A DNA stretch of 64,000 bases. Origin: Sphingobacterium yanglingense. GTDB taxonomy: Bacteria; Bacteroidota; Bacteroidia; Sphingobacteriales; Sphingobacteriaceae. Below are positions 18,518 through 27,591 of the stretch, in pieces. The stretch covers positions 310,001 to 374,000 of the forward strand of contig NZ_SNYV01000015.1 of NCBI RefSeq assembly GCF_004363245.1. The letters run 5' to 3'. Within the stretch, counting starts at the first letter, position 1; each line of letters opens with the position of its first letter. Made by a program: the position numbers and the translations under genes. The notes beneath the pieces are model-generated. The model was not told the origin of the DNA. It was given only the letters and a program-made list of their open reading frames with translations, and made no database searches.

Positions 18518-19168
18518 ATGAAAGGCTACACAAGACCTATTACGCTAATTATCATCGTTTTATTAATAGACCAAATATCTAAGTTTTGGATTAAGCTGAA
18601 TATGACTATTGGTCAGGATTTCAAAATCCTTGGCGATAAGTTTTTGATTCACTTCATCGAAAACCCAGGAATGGCCTACGGCATGGAATTTGGCGGAGAA
18701 TATGGCAAATTATTCTTAAGCGTGTTTCGGATAATTGCCGTATCGGGAATTGGTTATGGCCTTTACTATATGGTCAAAAACAAATATAACCGAGGCTTTA
18801 TATTAAATGTAGCGCTCATCTTTGCGGGTGCACTGGGCAACATCATCGACTCGGCATTCTATGGCTTAATATTCAGTGAAAGCACATTTTATGAAAAAGC
18901 AGTTCTTTTCCCTGAAGGAGGAGGCTACGCCTCTTTTTTACACGGAAAAGTCGTTGACATGCTCTATTTCCCTCTAATAGAAGGAAACTTTCCAGATTGG
19001 TTACCAATATGGGGAGGTGAACATTTCTTATTCTTCCGTCCTGTATTTAACATTGCAGATTCGGCCATATCAGTTGGTGTATTCTTAATCTTAATCTTCC
19101 AGAAACGTTATTTTAAAGAAGAGCACAAAGAGGAAGACAGCGTACACAGTGAAATATTAGAAGATTAA
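18518..19168 (+). CDS. lspA: Lipoprotein signal peptidase LspA
   Basis: A 216-residue inner-membrane aspartyl protease that cleaves lipoprotein signal peptides after lipidation. The family boxes are present: LLIDQISKFWIK, ENPGMAYGM, GNIIDS (catalytic Asp) and VFNIADSAISVG (second catalytic Asp). A periplasmic loop of about 50 residues between the last two boxes makes it longer than E. coli LspA. The ATG at 18518 is chosen; an in-frame TTG at 18479 lies inside the preceding hairpin. Confidence 0.96.
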   Translation: MKGYTRPITLIIIVLLIDQISKFWIKLNMTIGQDFKILGDKFLIHFIENPGMAYGMEFGGEYGKLFLSVFRIIAVSGIGYGLYYMVKNKYNRGFILNVALIFAGALGNIIDSAFYGLIFSESTFYEKAVLFPEGGGYASFLHGKVVDMLYFPLIEGNFPDWLPIWGGEHFLFFRPVFNIADSAISVGVFLILIFQKRYFKEEHKEEDSVHSEILED

Positions 19169-19174
19169 AAAAAC

Positions 19175-19209
19175 ATGAATAAGAGCGGAATATTTCCGCT
19201 CTTATTCAT
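19175..19209 (+). terminator. 16-bp perfect hairpin after lspA
   Basis: ATGAATAAGAGCGGAA and TTCCGCTCTTATTCAT are perfectly complementary around a 3-nt loop, 6 bp past the lspA stop. The T run is weak (TATATAC). Confidence 0.75.
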
Positions 19210-19247
19210 TATATACTATTTTTGTTAACAACAATTCCTTCAACCAC

Positions 19248-20195
19248 ATGTATATAAAAAAACTCCAGATCCTTTTACTATCGATATTCAGTCTATCCAT
19301 CTTTGTGTCTACCGCGCAAGAAATCAACATAGACAATTTAAAAAAGCATATCTACTACCTTTCCTCTGACAAGATGAAAGGCAGGGCAACAGGCAGTCAA
19401 GAACTCAAGAAATCGGCCAATTACATCGAAAAAGAATTCAAGAAATATAAGCTATCACCCAAGGGGACTAAAGGCTATCGCCAGTCTTTCACGGCCAAAG
19501 TCAGTCGCGTTGTTGTCCCTGACAGCTTACGTCGAGCAGAAAACATCATTGGCTTTTTAGACAATAGTGCTCCTTACACCGTTGTAATAGGTGCACATTA
19601 TGACCATCTGGGACTAGGAGATTTCGGAGGATCAAAAGATCCCGACAATATTGGCAAGATACACAATGGTGCCGATGACAATGCTTCTGGTGTAGCGGGC
19701 TTACTCGAGCTTGCCAGACATTACTCTAACAATGGGGTCAAAGAGCAGTTCAACATCCTCTTTATTGCATTCAGCGCTGAAGAGCTTGGGTTGCTAGGTT
19801 CAAAACACTGGACTGAGAATCCCACACTCCCCCTATCCGAGATACACTGGATGCTCAATATGGATATGATTGGTCGCTACAATCCAGCTAATGGATTAGC
19901 CGTTATCGGTTATGGTACTAGTCCACAGTTTCCTGCAATCTTTGAAGGTATACAAAGTGATATCAAATTCAATCTAAGTAAAGATGGCAATGGAGGTTCC
20001 GACCAGACCTCTTTTTATAAAAAGAATATCCCTGTCCTATTTTTCCACACTGGTGGACATGAAGATTACCATAAAACGGGAGATGACGCCGAAAAGATTG
20101 ACTATACAGCTTTAAAAAGTATTCTTCAATTAGAAGTAGAGGTCATTGATAAGTCAATGCAACAACAAAAAATGGATTTTACCTGGACAAATTAA
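19248..20195 (+). CDS. Secreted M28-family zinc aminopeptidase
   Basis: A 315-residue protein with a cleavable signal peptide (residues 1-23, ending STAQ). Metal-binding and catalytic motifs of M28 exopeptidases are visible: GAHYDHLGLG, NGADDNASGVAGLLELAR, FSAEELGLLGS, NMDMIGR and FFHTGGHEDYHKTGDD. It probably trims peptides in the periplasm or outside the cell. It is followed at 4 bp by a reductase gene and then a thioesterase, forming one operon. Confidence 0.92.
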   Translation: MYIKKLQILLLSIFSLSIFVSTAQEINIDNLKKHIYYLSSDKMKGRATGSQELKKSANYIEKEFKKYKLSPKGTKGYRQSFTAKVSRVVVPDSLRRAENIIGFLDNSAPYTVVIGAHYDHLGLGDFGGSKDPDNIGKIHNGADDNASGVAGLLELARHYSNNGVKEQFNILFIAFSAEELGLLGSKHWTENPTLPLSEIHWMLNMDMIGRYNPANGLAVIGYGTSPQFPAIFEGIQSDIKFNLSKDGNGGSDQTSFYKKNIPVLFFHTGGHEDYHKTGDDAEKIDYTALKSILQLEVEVIDKSMQQQKMDFTWTN

Positions 20196-20199
20196 CCGT

Positions 20200-21111
20200 A
20201 TGCGCATATTAATCACTGGATCCAACGGCTTTGTTGCTCAAAAATTCTGCGAATTGTGGCAGCATAATCAAATAGAAGGTGTTCTTTTAGGCGTATCCAA
20301 GACAGCCAATAGAAATAAAGACCTTCCCTCGTCCTCTTTTAGGCAATGCGACCTTATAGATCTCGAAGCTCTTAATGATTTGCTTACAGCATTTCGTCCG
20401 ACCCACATCTTACACACAGCGGCACTGAGCAGTGTAGAATCCTGTGTTGACAATCCGGATATGGCGCAACGAATAAATGTAGACCTGACCACATTTTTAG
20501 GAGAATATGCTACCTCCCACAATGCGCATTTGACATTCTTGTCTACAGATTTCGTATTCGACGGGATACAGGGGCCTTATAAAGAAGAAGACCTCACAGC
20601 TCCGGTCAATGCCTATGGAGAGAGTAAAGTAAGAGCAGAAGAGTCGCTCCTCACATTAGAGGGCAAAATAGCCATATTAAGAACCATTCTGGTATACGGC
20701 TGCATCTCAGACTCTAAGCGCGGCAACCTTGTACTATGGGCAAAAAAACAACTGGAAGAGGGCAATCCCATCCGTGTCGTGCGCGACCAATGGCGTATGC
20801 CCACTTGGGTCGACGATCTCGCTCAGGCCTGCTTTCTAGCCATGAAAAAAGAAGCACAGGGCCTATTCCATATATCCGGCTCAGAGCTATATAGTATAGA
20901 AGAAGTCGTATATCAAGTCGCTGACTATTGGAATCTAGACAAGTCCTTGATTAGCTCCATCACAGCCAAAGACATTGGTCAGGACCAAAACCGTCCAGCT
21001 AGAACAGGCTTTGTTCTTGACAAAGCACGGACTGTTTTAGGCTTTACACCTACTCCTTTTGTCGTATCTTTGCAAAAAATTGACGAACAACTAAAACAAC
21101 ATAACAGCTAG
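20200..21111 (+). CDS. dTDP-4-dehydrorhamnose reductase-like SDR protein (RfbD/RmlD family)
   Basis: A 303-residue NAD(P)-binding protein: MRILITGSNGFVAQKF is the Rossmann glycine motif, and SVESCVDNP, STDFVFDGIQGPYKEED and YGESKVRAEE (catalytic Tyr-x3-Lys) match the RmlD branch. No other dTDP-rhamnose genes are adjacent, so the substrate is uncertain. The ATG at 20200 is 4 bp after the M28 gene; an earlier ATG would lie inside that gene. The thioesterase gene begins immediately after its stop. Confidence 0.88.
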   Translation: MRILITGSNGFVAQKFCELWQHNQIEGVLLGVSKTANRNKDLPSSSFRQCDLIDLEALNDLLTAFRPTHILHTAALSSVESCVDNPDMAQRINVDLTTFLGEYATSHNAHLTFLSTDFVFDGIQGPYKEEDLTAPVNAYGESKVRAEESLLTLEGKIAILRTILVYGCISDSKRGNLVLWAKKQLEEGNPIRVVRDQWRMPTWVDDLAQACFLAMKKEAQGLFHISGSELYSIEEVVYQVADYWNLDKSLISSITAKDIGQDQNRPARTGFVLDKARTVLGFTPTPFVVSLQKIDEQLKQHNS

Positions 21112-21636
21112 ATGGAAGGGAAAAAAGCAAAAGATTCGTACACCGAAATGAACGAATTAGTTTTACCAAACGACACGAATACCTTTGGTAATCTAATGGG
21201 GGGCAGACTATTATACTGGATGGACATTTGCTCTGCTATGGCGGCACAGAAACACTCCAATAGTCCTGTGGTAACGGTATCTGTAGATAATGTTTCGTTC
21301 AAGAGATCGATCAAATTAGGTGAGGTGGTTACCATTCAAGCCAAAGTATCACGTGCTTTCAACTCTTCTATGGAAGTACGTATGGAGATATTCGCTCACA
21401 ATCTGCCCGAAGGGACCAAAGTCAAGAGCAATGAGGCTTATTACACTTTTGTAGCGGTCGATGAAAACACCAAACCCAAAAGAGTTGCGGACCTTATCCC
21501 AGAGACGGAAGAAGAAATCCATTTGTACGACGAAGCATTACAGCGTAGAGAGTTACGTTTGATTCTTGCCGGAAAAATGGAAATGAAAGATTCAAAAAGC
21601 TTAAAGAAGCTTATAAGCCATGCAAAAAGTCATTAA
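21112..21636 (+). CDS. Acyl-CoA thioesterase, hotdog fold (YciA/BFIT type)
   Basis: A 174-residue protein with the hotdog thioesterase signature LPNDTNTFGNLMGGRLLYWMD (Asn/Asp catalytic region) and VDNVSFKRSIKLGEVV. It hydrolyses acyl-CoA in the cytosol; chain-length preference cannot be read. The start codon abuts the reductase stop with no gap, implying coupled translation. A terminator follows. Confidence 0.9.
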   Translation: MEGKKAKDSYTEMNELVLPNDTNTFGNLMGGRLLYWMDICSAMAAQKHSNSPVVTVSVDNVSFKRSIKLGEVVTIQAKVSRAFNSSMEVRMEIFAHNLPEGTKVKSNEAYYTFVAVDENTKPKRVADLIPETEEEIHLYDEALQRRELRLILAGKMEMKDSKSLKKLISHAKSH

Positions 21637-21639
21637 ATA

Positions 21640-21675
21640 AAAAAGGTTCAGTTTGATAAACTGAACCTTTTCTCT
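21640..21675. terminator. Bidirectional terminator between thioesterase and EVE-domain genes
   Basis: AAAAAGGTTCAGTTT and AAACTGAACCTTTT with a 3-nt loop, between two convergent genes. Confidence 0.85.
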
Positions 21676-21687
21676 TTATGAATAGAA

Positions 21688-22095
21688 TTATCCATTTCCC
21701 AACTCTAGGATACGGTCAAATTCTTCTTGCTTGAGCGGCATCACCGACAGCCGCCCCTGTTTTACAAGCGCAATATTCTGTAAGAACTCATCTGCCTTTA
21801 CCATTTCTAGTGTAACTGGCTTCTTCAAAGTCTCTACCGGAGCAAGATCTACCACTACCCATTTGGGATCTTCCGTCGTAGGATCCTGGTAGTATTCCTT
21901 TACGACCTTAGCTACACCAACCACCTCTTTGCCTTCGTTACTATGATAGAAAAGAACGAGGTCTCCGACCTTCATCGACTTCATATTATTCCGGGCCTGA
22001 TAATTACGTACGCCATCCCAGAATGTCTCCCCATCTTTATTAAACTGTTCCCAGCTATATTTAAAGGGTTCTGATTTTACTAAGAAATAATTCAT
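21688..22095 (-). CDS. EVE-domain protein
   Basis: A 135-residue PUA-like EVE domain: MNYFLVKSEPFKYSWEQF at the start, FWDGVRNYQARNNMKSM and DLVLFYHSNEGKEVVGVAKV. EVE domains bind modified nucleobases in DNA or RNA; members such as thymocyte nuclear protein 1 share this layout. The start at 22095 gives the normal family N-terminus; a frame from 22161 would overlap gldC. It follows gldC with a 1-bp gap. Confidence 0.9.
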   Translation of the reverse strand: MNYFLVKSEPFKYSWEQFNKDGETFWDGVRNYQARNNMKSMKVGDLVLFYHSNEGKEVVGVAKVVKEYYQDPTTEDPKWVVVDLAPVETLKKPVTLEMVKADEFLQNIALVKQGRLSVMPLKQEEFDRILELGNG

Positions 22096-22096
22096 A

Positions 22097-22447
22097 CTAG
22101 CCCTCTCCTTCCAATACTTCCATCTTATCCGCAAAGTGCGCACAATAATCACGGAGGTCACCGATTACTTTCTCTGCCATTGGGTCACCACCAGACGCTC
22201 TTAAAAAAGAATCCCCCATGGTTTGCATCGTCTCATAAAAAAAGCGTTTCATCTCATCGTACGGCATATCTTTAGTCCATAAGTCAATACGTAAGGAATT
22301 CTTATACTGTGCATCCCATAATGACAAGAACATTGCCTTCGCTGGCAACGTATCTGAAGTCTCTCCATCCGTAGAAGACCATTGAATTACTTCTGGAACA
22401 TTATTTTCGTCCAACTCGACGTTCAATTTTATTTCTGCTTTTTTCAT
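22097..22447 (-). CDS. gldC: Gliding motility protein GldC
   Basis: A 116-residue soluble protein. VELDENNVPEVIQWSSTDGE and LSLWDAQYKNSLRIDLWTKDMPYDEMKRFFYETM are strongly GldC-like. GldC is found across Bacteroidota, including non-gliding species, and its exact role is unsettled. No other gld genes are nearby, so gliding cannot be inferred. It forms a two-gene unit with the EVE-domain gene. Confidence 0.9.
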   Translation of the reverse strand: MKKAEIKLNVELDENNVPEVIQWSSTDGETSDTLPAKAMFLSLWDAQYKNSLRIDLWTKDMPYDEMKRFFYETMQTMGDSFLRASGGDPMAEKVIGDLRDYCAHFADKMEVLEGEG

Positions 22448-22535
22448 CCTATTGTTTAATTTTTAATACCTGTAGAGAAGCTGCATAAATAACGTCCCCA
22501 CTGGTTATTGATATTATATAAGCCTTTGGGCTTCC

Positions 22536-22775
22536 TTATTGCATTTTCAATATAACCATCAGTATACCGACAAGCAGTATAAAACCAATCTGTAGAAACC
22601 ATATTCGCTTTAGGTCTTTAAAGAACAAGCGAAATCCCAAATCTATCAATGCCAAGAACACGGTCAGAACCAACAACCAGCCCCAAGACATAATCTTCTC
22701 CTGTTCACTGCTCCACTCAGAAATCACCCATACCAAGATACAGGCCAAAGTAATATTTAAGGGCGTTAGCTTCAC
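22536..22775 (-). CDS. Small membrane protein, function unknown
   Basis: A 79-residue protein that is almost entirely hydrophobic: segments at residues about 4-20, 31-51 and 58-77 separated by short charged loops (SSEQEKIMS; FKDLKR). I recognise no family. It begins 3 bp after the stop of the DEAD-box helicase gene, so it is probably translated from the same transcript. Confidence 0.7.
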   Translation of the reverse strand: MKLTPLNITLACILVWVISEWSSEQEKIMSWGWLLVLTVFLALIDLGFRLFFKDLKRIWFLQIGFILLVGILMVILKMQ

Positions 22776-22778
22776 AGA

Positions 22779-24131
22779 TTAACTATTTTTAAACTTCTTG
22801 CCCTTCTTCTTCTTTACTCCGGAGGATTTAGGGGCTGTCTTTTTCGGCTTATAGCCGGATTTTAACGCCTCCTTTTGTTTAATAATAAACTTCTTCTCAT
22901 GAAAAGCCCCTTTAAAGTCAGGATTATCTTTTTTCTTTTGATTATCGATTTCCCGGGCTATAGTTTGCCGTTCATCGAATGGAGTTTTCTCCACAAAGAC
23001 ATCTTCTGGTAACTCCGCAACCGGAATAGATTGACGAATTAGCTTTTCAATCTTTTCTACATAATACTCTTCTGCTGGGTTTGCAAAAGTGATAGCATCC
23101 CCTTTATTAAAGGCACGTCCTGTACGTCCAATCCGATGTACATAGTCTTCAATCACGATAGGCACATCAAAATTAATCACATGACTTACGTTGGAAACAT
23201 CCAATCCTCTAGCCGCTACATCGGTAGCCACCAAAAACCGAATCTCACCCGATTTAAATGCATTGATAGAATTTATCCGTGTGTTCTGCCCTTTATTCGC
23301 ATGGATTACACGTACATTATCTTCACCATATTTTCGGTCTAAATAACCGAATACATTATCGGCAACTTCTTTGGTCTTACAAAATACGATAACACGGTGA
23401 AATGCCTCATCGTCTTTAAATAGATGTTGCAAAAGATTAATCTTAGTCTTAAGATTGGGCACCCGATAGAGCGTCTGTGACACCGTCTTTGCCGGTGTAG
23501 CTTGCTCGGTAACTTCAATTACTGTAGGAAATGCCAAAAAATCACCTGCAATCTTTCGAACCAGCTCACTCATCGTCGCCGAAAACAAAAGATTTTGGCG
23601 TTTGCGAGGAACTATCTCCAATACACGGTGTATTTTACTGATGAATCCCATATCCATCATCTTATCCGCTTCATCCATCACCAAAAACTTCAACGATTTG
23701 GTATTGATATATCCATCGAGATATAAGTCAAGGAAACGCCCCGGAGTTGCGACTATAATATCACAGCCTTTCTCCAGTTGTTCCTTCTGGGTCTTCGGTC
23801 CCAACCCACCATACAAAAGTACTGTCCGGAGATCCAGATAGGTTGAGAAGAGACGGATATGCTCTTCGATCTGCATAGCCAGTTCACGAGTCGGGCTCAA
23901 TATTAAAGCCCTAGGGTCCATACCCTGAGCATACTTTAGCTTCATCAATAAAGGCAACACAAAAGCAGCTGTTTTACCTGTCCCTGTCTGCGCTATTCCC
24001 ATCACATCCTGTCCAGCTAGAAGGGGTGTTATAGCCTTCTGCTGAATCTCCGTAGGCTCCGTGTAACCTGCCTCCGCGATTGCGTCTAGTATTTGCTTAT
24101 TGAGTTTAAAATCTTCGAACGATACCTGCAT
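22779..24131 (-). CDS. DEAD-box ATP-dependent RNA helicase
   Basis: A 450-residue RhlE/DeaD-type helicase. Motifs in order: FEDFKLNKQILDAIAEAGYTEPTEIQ (Q motif), AQTGTGKT (I), PTRELAMQ (Ia), VATPGR, VMDEADKM (II), FSATM (III), ATDVAARGLD (V) and HRIGRTGRA (VI). The C-terminal 70 residues are lysine-rich and probably bind RNA. It likely unwinds structured RNA in ribosome assembly or decay; which named helicase it is cannot be fixed. Confidence 0.95.
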   Translation of the reverse strand: MQVSFEDFKLNKQILDAIAEAGYTEPTEIQQKAITPLLAGQDVMGIAQTGTGKTAAFVLPLLMKLKYAQGMDPRALILSPTRELAMQIEEHIRLFSTYLDLRTVLLYGGLGPKTQKEQLEKGCDIIVATPGRFLDLYLDGYINTKSLKFLVMDEADKMMDMGFISKIHRVLEIVPRKRQNLLFSATMSELVRKIAGDFLAFPTVIEVTEQATPAKTVSQTLYRVPNLKTKINLLQHLFKDDEAFHRVIVFCKTKEVADNVFGYLDRKYGEDNVRVIHANKGQNTRINSINAFKSGEIRFLVATDVAARGLDVSNVSHVINFDVPIVIEDYVHRIGRTGRAFNKGDAITFANPAEEYYVEKIEKLIRQSIPVAELPEDVFVEKTPFDERQTIAREIDNQKKKDNPDFKGAFHEKKFIIKQKEALKSGYKPKKTAPKSSGVKKKKGKKFKNS

Positions 24132-24272
24132 CTTACAAAGATAATGAAAAAGATATTAGTTGTAAGTCATAAGACAGGAGAATGCAGATAGATATTACTT
24201 CCAAACTTTATTTTTCAAAATTTTGTTTTGCCAGCGATTTAAAGCAATTTTGTTTCAGAAAAAATAATTAGA

Positions 24273-26411
24273 ATGAAGAAAATAGTATCGTTATTAGTGC
24301 TATGTGCAGTCACCTTGACTACCATGGCAGATGAGGGAATGTGGTTCCTCATGCATTTAAAGCGTCTGAACGAAGCTGACATGCAAAAAAAAGGTCTTAA
24401 ACTGACCGCTGAAGAAATTTACAGCATTAACAATTCCAGCTTAAAAGATGCTATTGTACAGTTTGCTGGAGGTTGTACAGCCGAAATCGTATCTGGATCA
24501 GGCCTTGTTATGACCAACCACCACTGTGGATACGGTGCCATTGCAGAATTATCCTCTCCGGAGCATGATTACCTGACCAATGGTTTCTGGGCCAAAAACC
24601 ACAGCGAGGAGTTGAAGCCAAAGTCTCTTTCGGTACGCTTCTTTGTACGTATGGACGATGTTTCAAAACGTATATTAAGCTTAGTAAATGATAAGATGTC
24701 TGAAAAAGAAAGACAGAAAATCATCAACCAGGAGATCGCTAAAATTGAAAAAGAAAACAGCGAAAACGGCAAATACATCGTTTCTGTCAAATCATTTTAT
24801 AACGGTAACGAGTATTACTACTTCGTATATCAGGACTATGAAGACGTACGTCTAGTAGGTACACCTCCAAACAGCATCGGTAAATTCGGTGGTGACACCG
24901 ACAACTGGGAGTGGCCGCGTCACACTGGCGATTTCTCTGTTTTCAGAGTCTATGCTGATAAAGACGGAAATCCTGCCCCTTACTCCAAAGAAAACGTACC
25001 GTTGAAACCTAAATATCATTTACCTATCAGTCTAAAAGGTATTAAAGAAGGCGACTTCTCCATGATTCTAGGATACCCTGGCCGTACCAATCGCTGGATG
25101 CCTGCTGCTGGAATTGACCAAAACGTCAAATATGCATACCCTGCTTGGGTAGAAGCTTCCAAAACAGGTATGGATGCCATGAAAAGACACATGGAAAAAG
25201 ACCAAGCCGTAAATATCAACTATGCTTCTCAATACTCAGGTGTTGCCAACTATTGGAAAAACCGTCAAGGTATGATTGATGCCTTGTCTAAACACAACAC
25301 GGCGAATGCAAAACGCACATTAGAAAGCAACTTCGAGAAGTGGGCCAACAAAAAAGAAAACAAAGAAAAGTACGGTGATGTTATTAAAACGATCAACGAC
25401 TACTACACTGCTACCAACGAAAAAGCACGTCATGACAACTACCTAACTGGTATGATTCGCTCGTCTACTTTTGCTTCGTTCCCTTATAGCATTGGTAGTG
25501 CATTAAAACAATATGCTGAAGCTAATGAAGCTGCACGCAAGCAAATGCGTCCACGTTTTGAAGCTGGGATCCAAGAAACCTACGAAAAGGCTTACATTCC
25601 TTTGGAAATAGACGTATTAGCTGACGAGTTGAATCTCTATAGCGCAAAAGCTGGGCAGATTGCTCCATATATCGCAGAATTGGCAACACAGAACAGCAAA
25701 AACTTCAACACAACGATAAAAGCTGCATTCGACAATAGCGTTTTCGGTTCGCAATCAAAACTAGAAGCATTCTTGGATAATCCTTCAGCTTCTGTCATCA
25801 GCCAAGATCCTTTGTTCAAAATCTCTGAGGCCTTAATGACCAAATACAGAGAGCGCACGGCCGAACAAGAGCAACGTGAAGATAATTTTCAAGCAGCCTT
25901 CCGTAAATATATTGCAGGTTTCTTAGAGATGAATCCAAAAGGCAAATACTATCCAGATGCGAATAGTACCTTACGCCTTACTTATGGTACGATCAGAGCA
26001 CTTCCTAGCGACCCTCGTAATGATGCTAAAGTAAACAATTACACCACTTTAAAGGGCACAATAGCGAAATACAAACCAAATGACGAGGAGTTCGATTTAC
26101 CAAAAAGACTTATCGATTTGTACGAACAAAAAGACTATGGCCGCTATGCAGACAAAGATGGCTACATGCCTGTAAACTTCCTAAGTGACCAAGATATCAC
26201 TGGTGGAAACTCGGGTTCTCCTGTATTAAATGCTAAAGGAGAATTAATTGGCTTGGCTTTTGATGGTAATATTGAAGCCATGGCTGGCGATGTGATCTTT
26301 GACCCTAAACTACAACGGACTATTTCAGTAGACATCAGATATGTTCTGTTTGTCATTGATAAATTCGCTGGTGCAAAAAACATCATCGACGAACTTACAA
26401 TTGTAGAATAA
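24273..26411 (+). CDS. S46-family dipeptidyl-peptidase, DPP7-like
   Basis: A 712-residue exopeptidase with an N-terminal signal peptide (residues 1-19). The catalytic triad regions are visible: MTNHHCGYGAI (His), GGDTDNWEWPRHTGDFSVFR (Asp) and TGGNSGSPVLNAKGE (Ser). After the serine the sequence reads GLAFDGNIEAM; in this family Gly at the FDGN position marks DPP7 (hydrophobic P1), whereas DPP11 has Arg for acidic P1. It should therefore release dipeptides with hydrophobic P1 in the periplasm. Monocistronic. Confidence 0.94.
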   Translation: MKKIVSLLVLCAVTLTTMADEGMWFLMHLKRLNEADMQKKGLKLTAEEIYSINNSSLKDAIVQFAGGCTAEIVSGSGLVMTNHHCGYGAIAELSSPEHDYLTNGFWAKNHSEELKPKSLSVRFFVRMDDVSKRILSLVNDKMSEKERQKIINQEIAKIEKENSENGKYIVSVKSFYNGNEYYYFVYQDYEDVRLVGTPPNSIGKFGGDTDNWEWPRHTGDFSVFRVYADKDGNPAPYSKENVPLKPKYHLPISLKGIKEGDFSMILGYPGRTNRWMPAAGIDQNVKYAYPAWVEASKTGMDAMKRHMEKDQAVNINYASQYSGVANYWKNRQGMIDALSKHNTANAKRTLESNFEKWANKKENKEKYGDVIKTINDYYTATNEKARHDNYLTGMIRSSTFASFPYSIGSALKQYAEANEAARKQMRPRFEAGIQETYEKAYIPLEIDVLADELNLYSAKAGQIAPYIAELATQNSKNFNTTIKAAFDNSVFGSQSKLEAFLDNPSASVISQDPLFKISEALMTKYRERTAEQEQREDNFQAAFRKYIAGFLEMNPKGKYYPDANSTLRLTYGTIRALPSDPRNDAKVNNYTTLKGTIAKYKPNDEEFDLPKRLIDLYEQKDYGRYADKDGYMPVNFLSDQDITGGNSGSPVLNAKGELIGLAFDGNIEAMAGDVIFDPKLQRTISVDIRYVLFVIDKFAGAKNIIDELTIVE

Positions 26412-26454
26412 TCGCTATTAAATTGTTTTTTTCAACAAAAAAATAGGATTTAAT

Positions 26455-26462
26455 TACTTTTG
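26455..26462 (+). promoter_or_regulatory. -7 element upstream of the H1-like gene
   Basis: TACTTTTG, an exact TAnnTTTG match, 69 bp before the ATG; no TTG at ideal spacing. Confidence 0.4.
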
Positions 26463-26531
26463 TATTTGTTGTTTTTGTATATTTATTACATCTTAGTGCA
26501 AATATTTAGAAACTAAATTATATTAATTAAA

Positions 26532-26714
26532 ATGGAAAACTACACTAAATTAAAAGAACTAGTTGCTTCAATCGAAGCTGATGCTGAAAAATTCTTCAAC
26601 AATGGTAACTCTGCTGCAGGTACTCGCGTACGTAAAGGCTTACAAGACATTAAGACTTTAGCACAAGACATCCGTAACGAAGTAACTGCAAAGAAAAACG
26701 ACGGAAAAAAATAA
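26532..26714 (+). CDS. Histone H1-like protein (Hc1-type) of Bacteroidota
   Basis: A 60-residue, lysine-rich, mainly helical peptide with a basic tail (TAKKNDGKK). It matches the small Hc1/H1-like proteins common in Bacteroidota (MENYTKLKELVASIEADAEKFF, GTRVRKGLQDIKTLAQDIRNEV). It probably binds DNA, though at this size the role is inferred from family membership only. It has its own upstream TAnnTTTG and a strong terminator, consistent with abundant expression. Confidence 0.88.
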   Translation: MENYTKLKELVASIEADAEKFFNNGNSAAGTRVRKGLQDIKTLAQDIRNEVTAKKNDGKK

Positions 26715-26734
26715 TCTATTTTAGATTATACAAT

Positions 26735-26773
26735 AAAAAATCCCGTTCTGAATTGCTCAGAACGGGATTTTTT
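26735..26773. terminator. Strong terminator after the H1-like gene
   Basis: AAAAAATCCCGTTCTGA and TCAGAACGGGATTTTTT form a 17-bp perfect stem with a 5-nt loop. It can also serve the convergent GLPGLI gene. Confidence 0.9.
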
Positions 26774-26796
26774 GGTTCCTAAAACTTGACTCCTAG

Positions 26797-27591
26797 CTAC
26801 ATCAGGGCTAACTTGATAACATAATCTATCGTCTCTTTATTTAGAAAACTGCTGAAAGTATCGTTCATCATTTTAGCGATATCAGTCCTATTCATCCGTT
26901 TTGTCTTCGTATTATTAAACAGTTTTTTATCCAATACGACATTATCCATAAGCTCTACTTTCGTAGCAAAGTAAGAAACATGTTGGCTGGGTACTACCAA
27001 ACCCAAAATCAGTCCCGGTAGACCGTTAATAGATTCTGGACCTCCATTTGTCAAAAGCTCATTACTATAATAACCTATTACATAGGTGGAGTCTGGCGTA
27101 ATACCATTGGCCCGCCTACAATTGTAACCTGCAATCTCTCGGTACTCATCAGTGACCTTCCATTCAATCGTTTTTACGGTGTCCTGTATAACTATCTTTT
27201 GTCCGATAATATCATTGTATCGTTTATAATCTTTAGTCTTTAAATCAGACAACGTAGTCGCATCAAAGTCTATAGCCAACATCATAATAAACTGCTTAAT
27301 TTCCGCATCCAGATCCTGTTTAACAGGTTCAAACAAAGTCTCATTCCCATTAAATTTCAATGTCTTTTTCAATACTAGATTCTCCGGTGCATTGGGTATC
27401 ATCGACTCAAACTGAGACCTAGAACGATCATCCGATTTATCCAGGTACTGCTTACGCATGATATTCTTAATATACATGGTTTTATCATAAGTCACCACTC
27501 CCGATTTTCCAAACATGGCAAACTGTGCTGTAGCTGTATGGCCCAGTACAAAAAGGGCCAACAGCATCATTATATTCTTCATTCTCATCAT
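26797..27591 (-). CDS. GLPGLI family secreted protein
   Basis: A 264-residue protein with a signal peptide (cleavage near residue 22, TATAQ) and the name-giving motif INGLPGLILGLV near residue 195. GLPGLI proteins occur in Bacteroidota next to outer-membrane beta-barrel proteins; their function is not established. The start overlaps the stop of the upstream beta-barrel gene by one base (TAATG), so translation is probably coupled. The C-terminal 40 residues are basic and helical. Confidence 0.92.
   Translation of the reverse strand: MMRMKNIMMLLALFVLGHTATAQFAMFGKSGVVTYDKTMYIKNIMRKQYLDKSDDRSRSQFESMIPNAPENLVLKKTLKFNGNETLFEPVKQDLDAEIKQFIMMLAIDFDATTLSDLKTKDYKRYNDIIGQKIVIQDTVKTIEWKVTDEYREIAGYNCRRANGITPDSTYVIGYYSNELLTNGGPESINGLPGLILGLVVPSQHVSYFATKVELMDNVVLDKKLFNNTKTKRMNRTDIAKMMNDTFSSFLNKETIDYVIKLALM

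Noticed and set aside
22097..22447. Gliding motility in this organism based on gldC
   Set aside because: GldC alone is widespread in non-gliding Bacteroidota and no other gld/spr genes are in the window.
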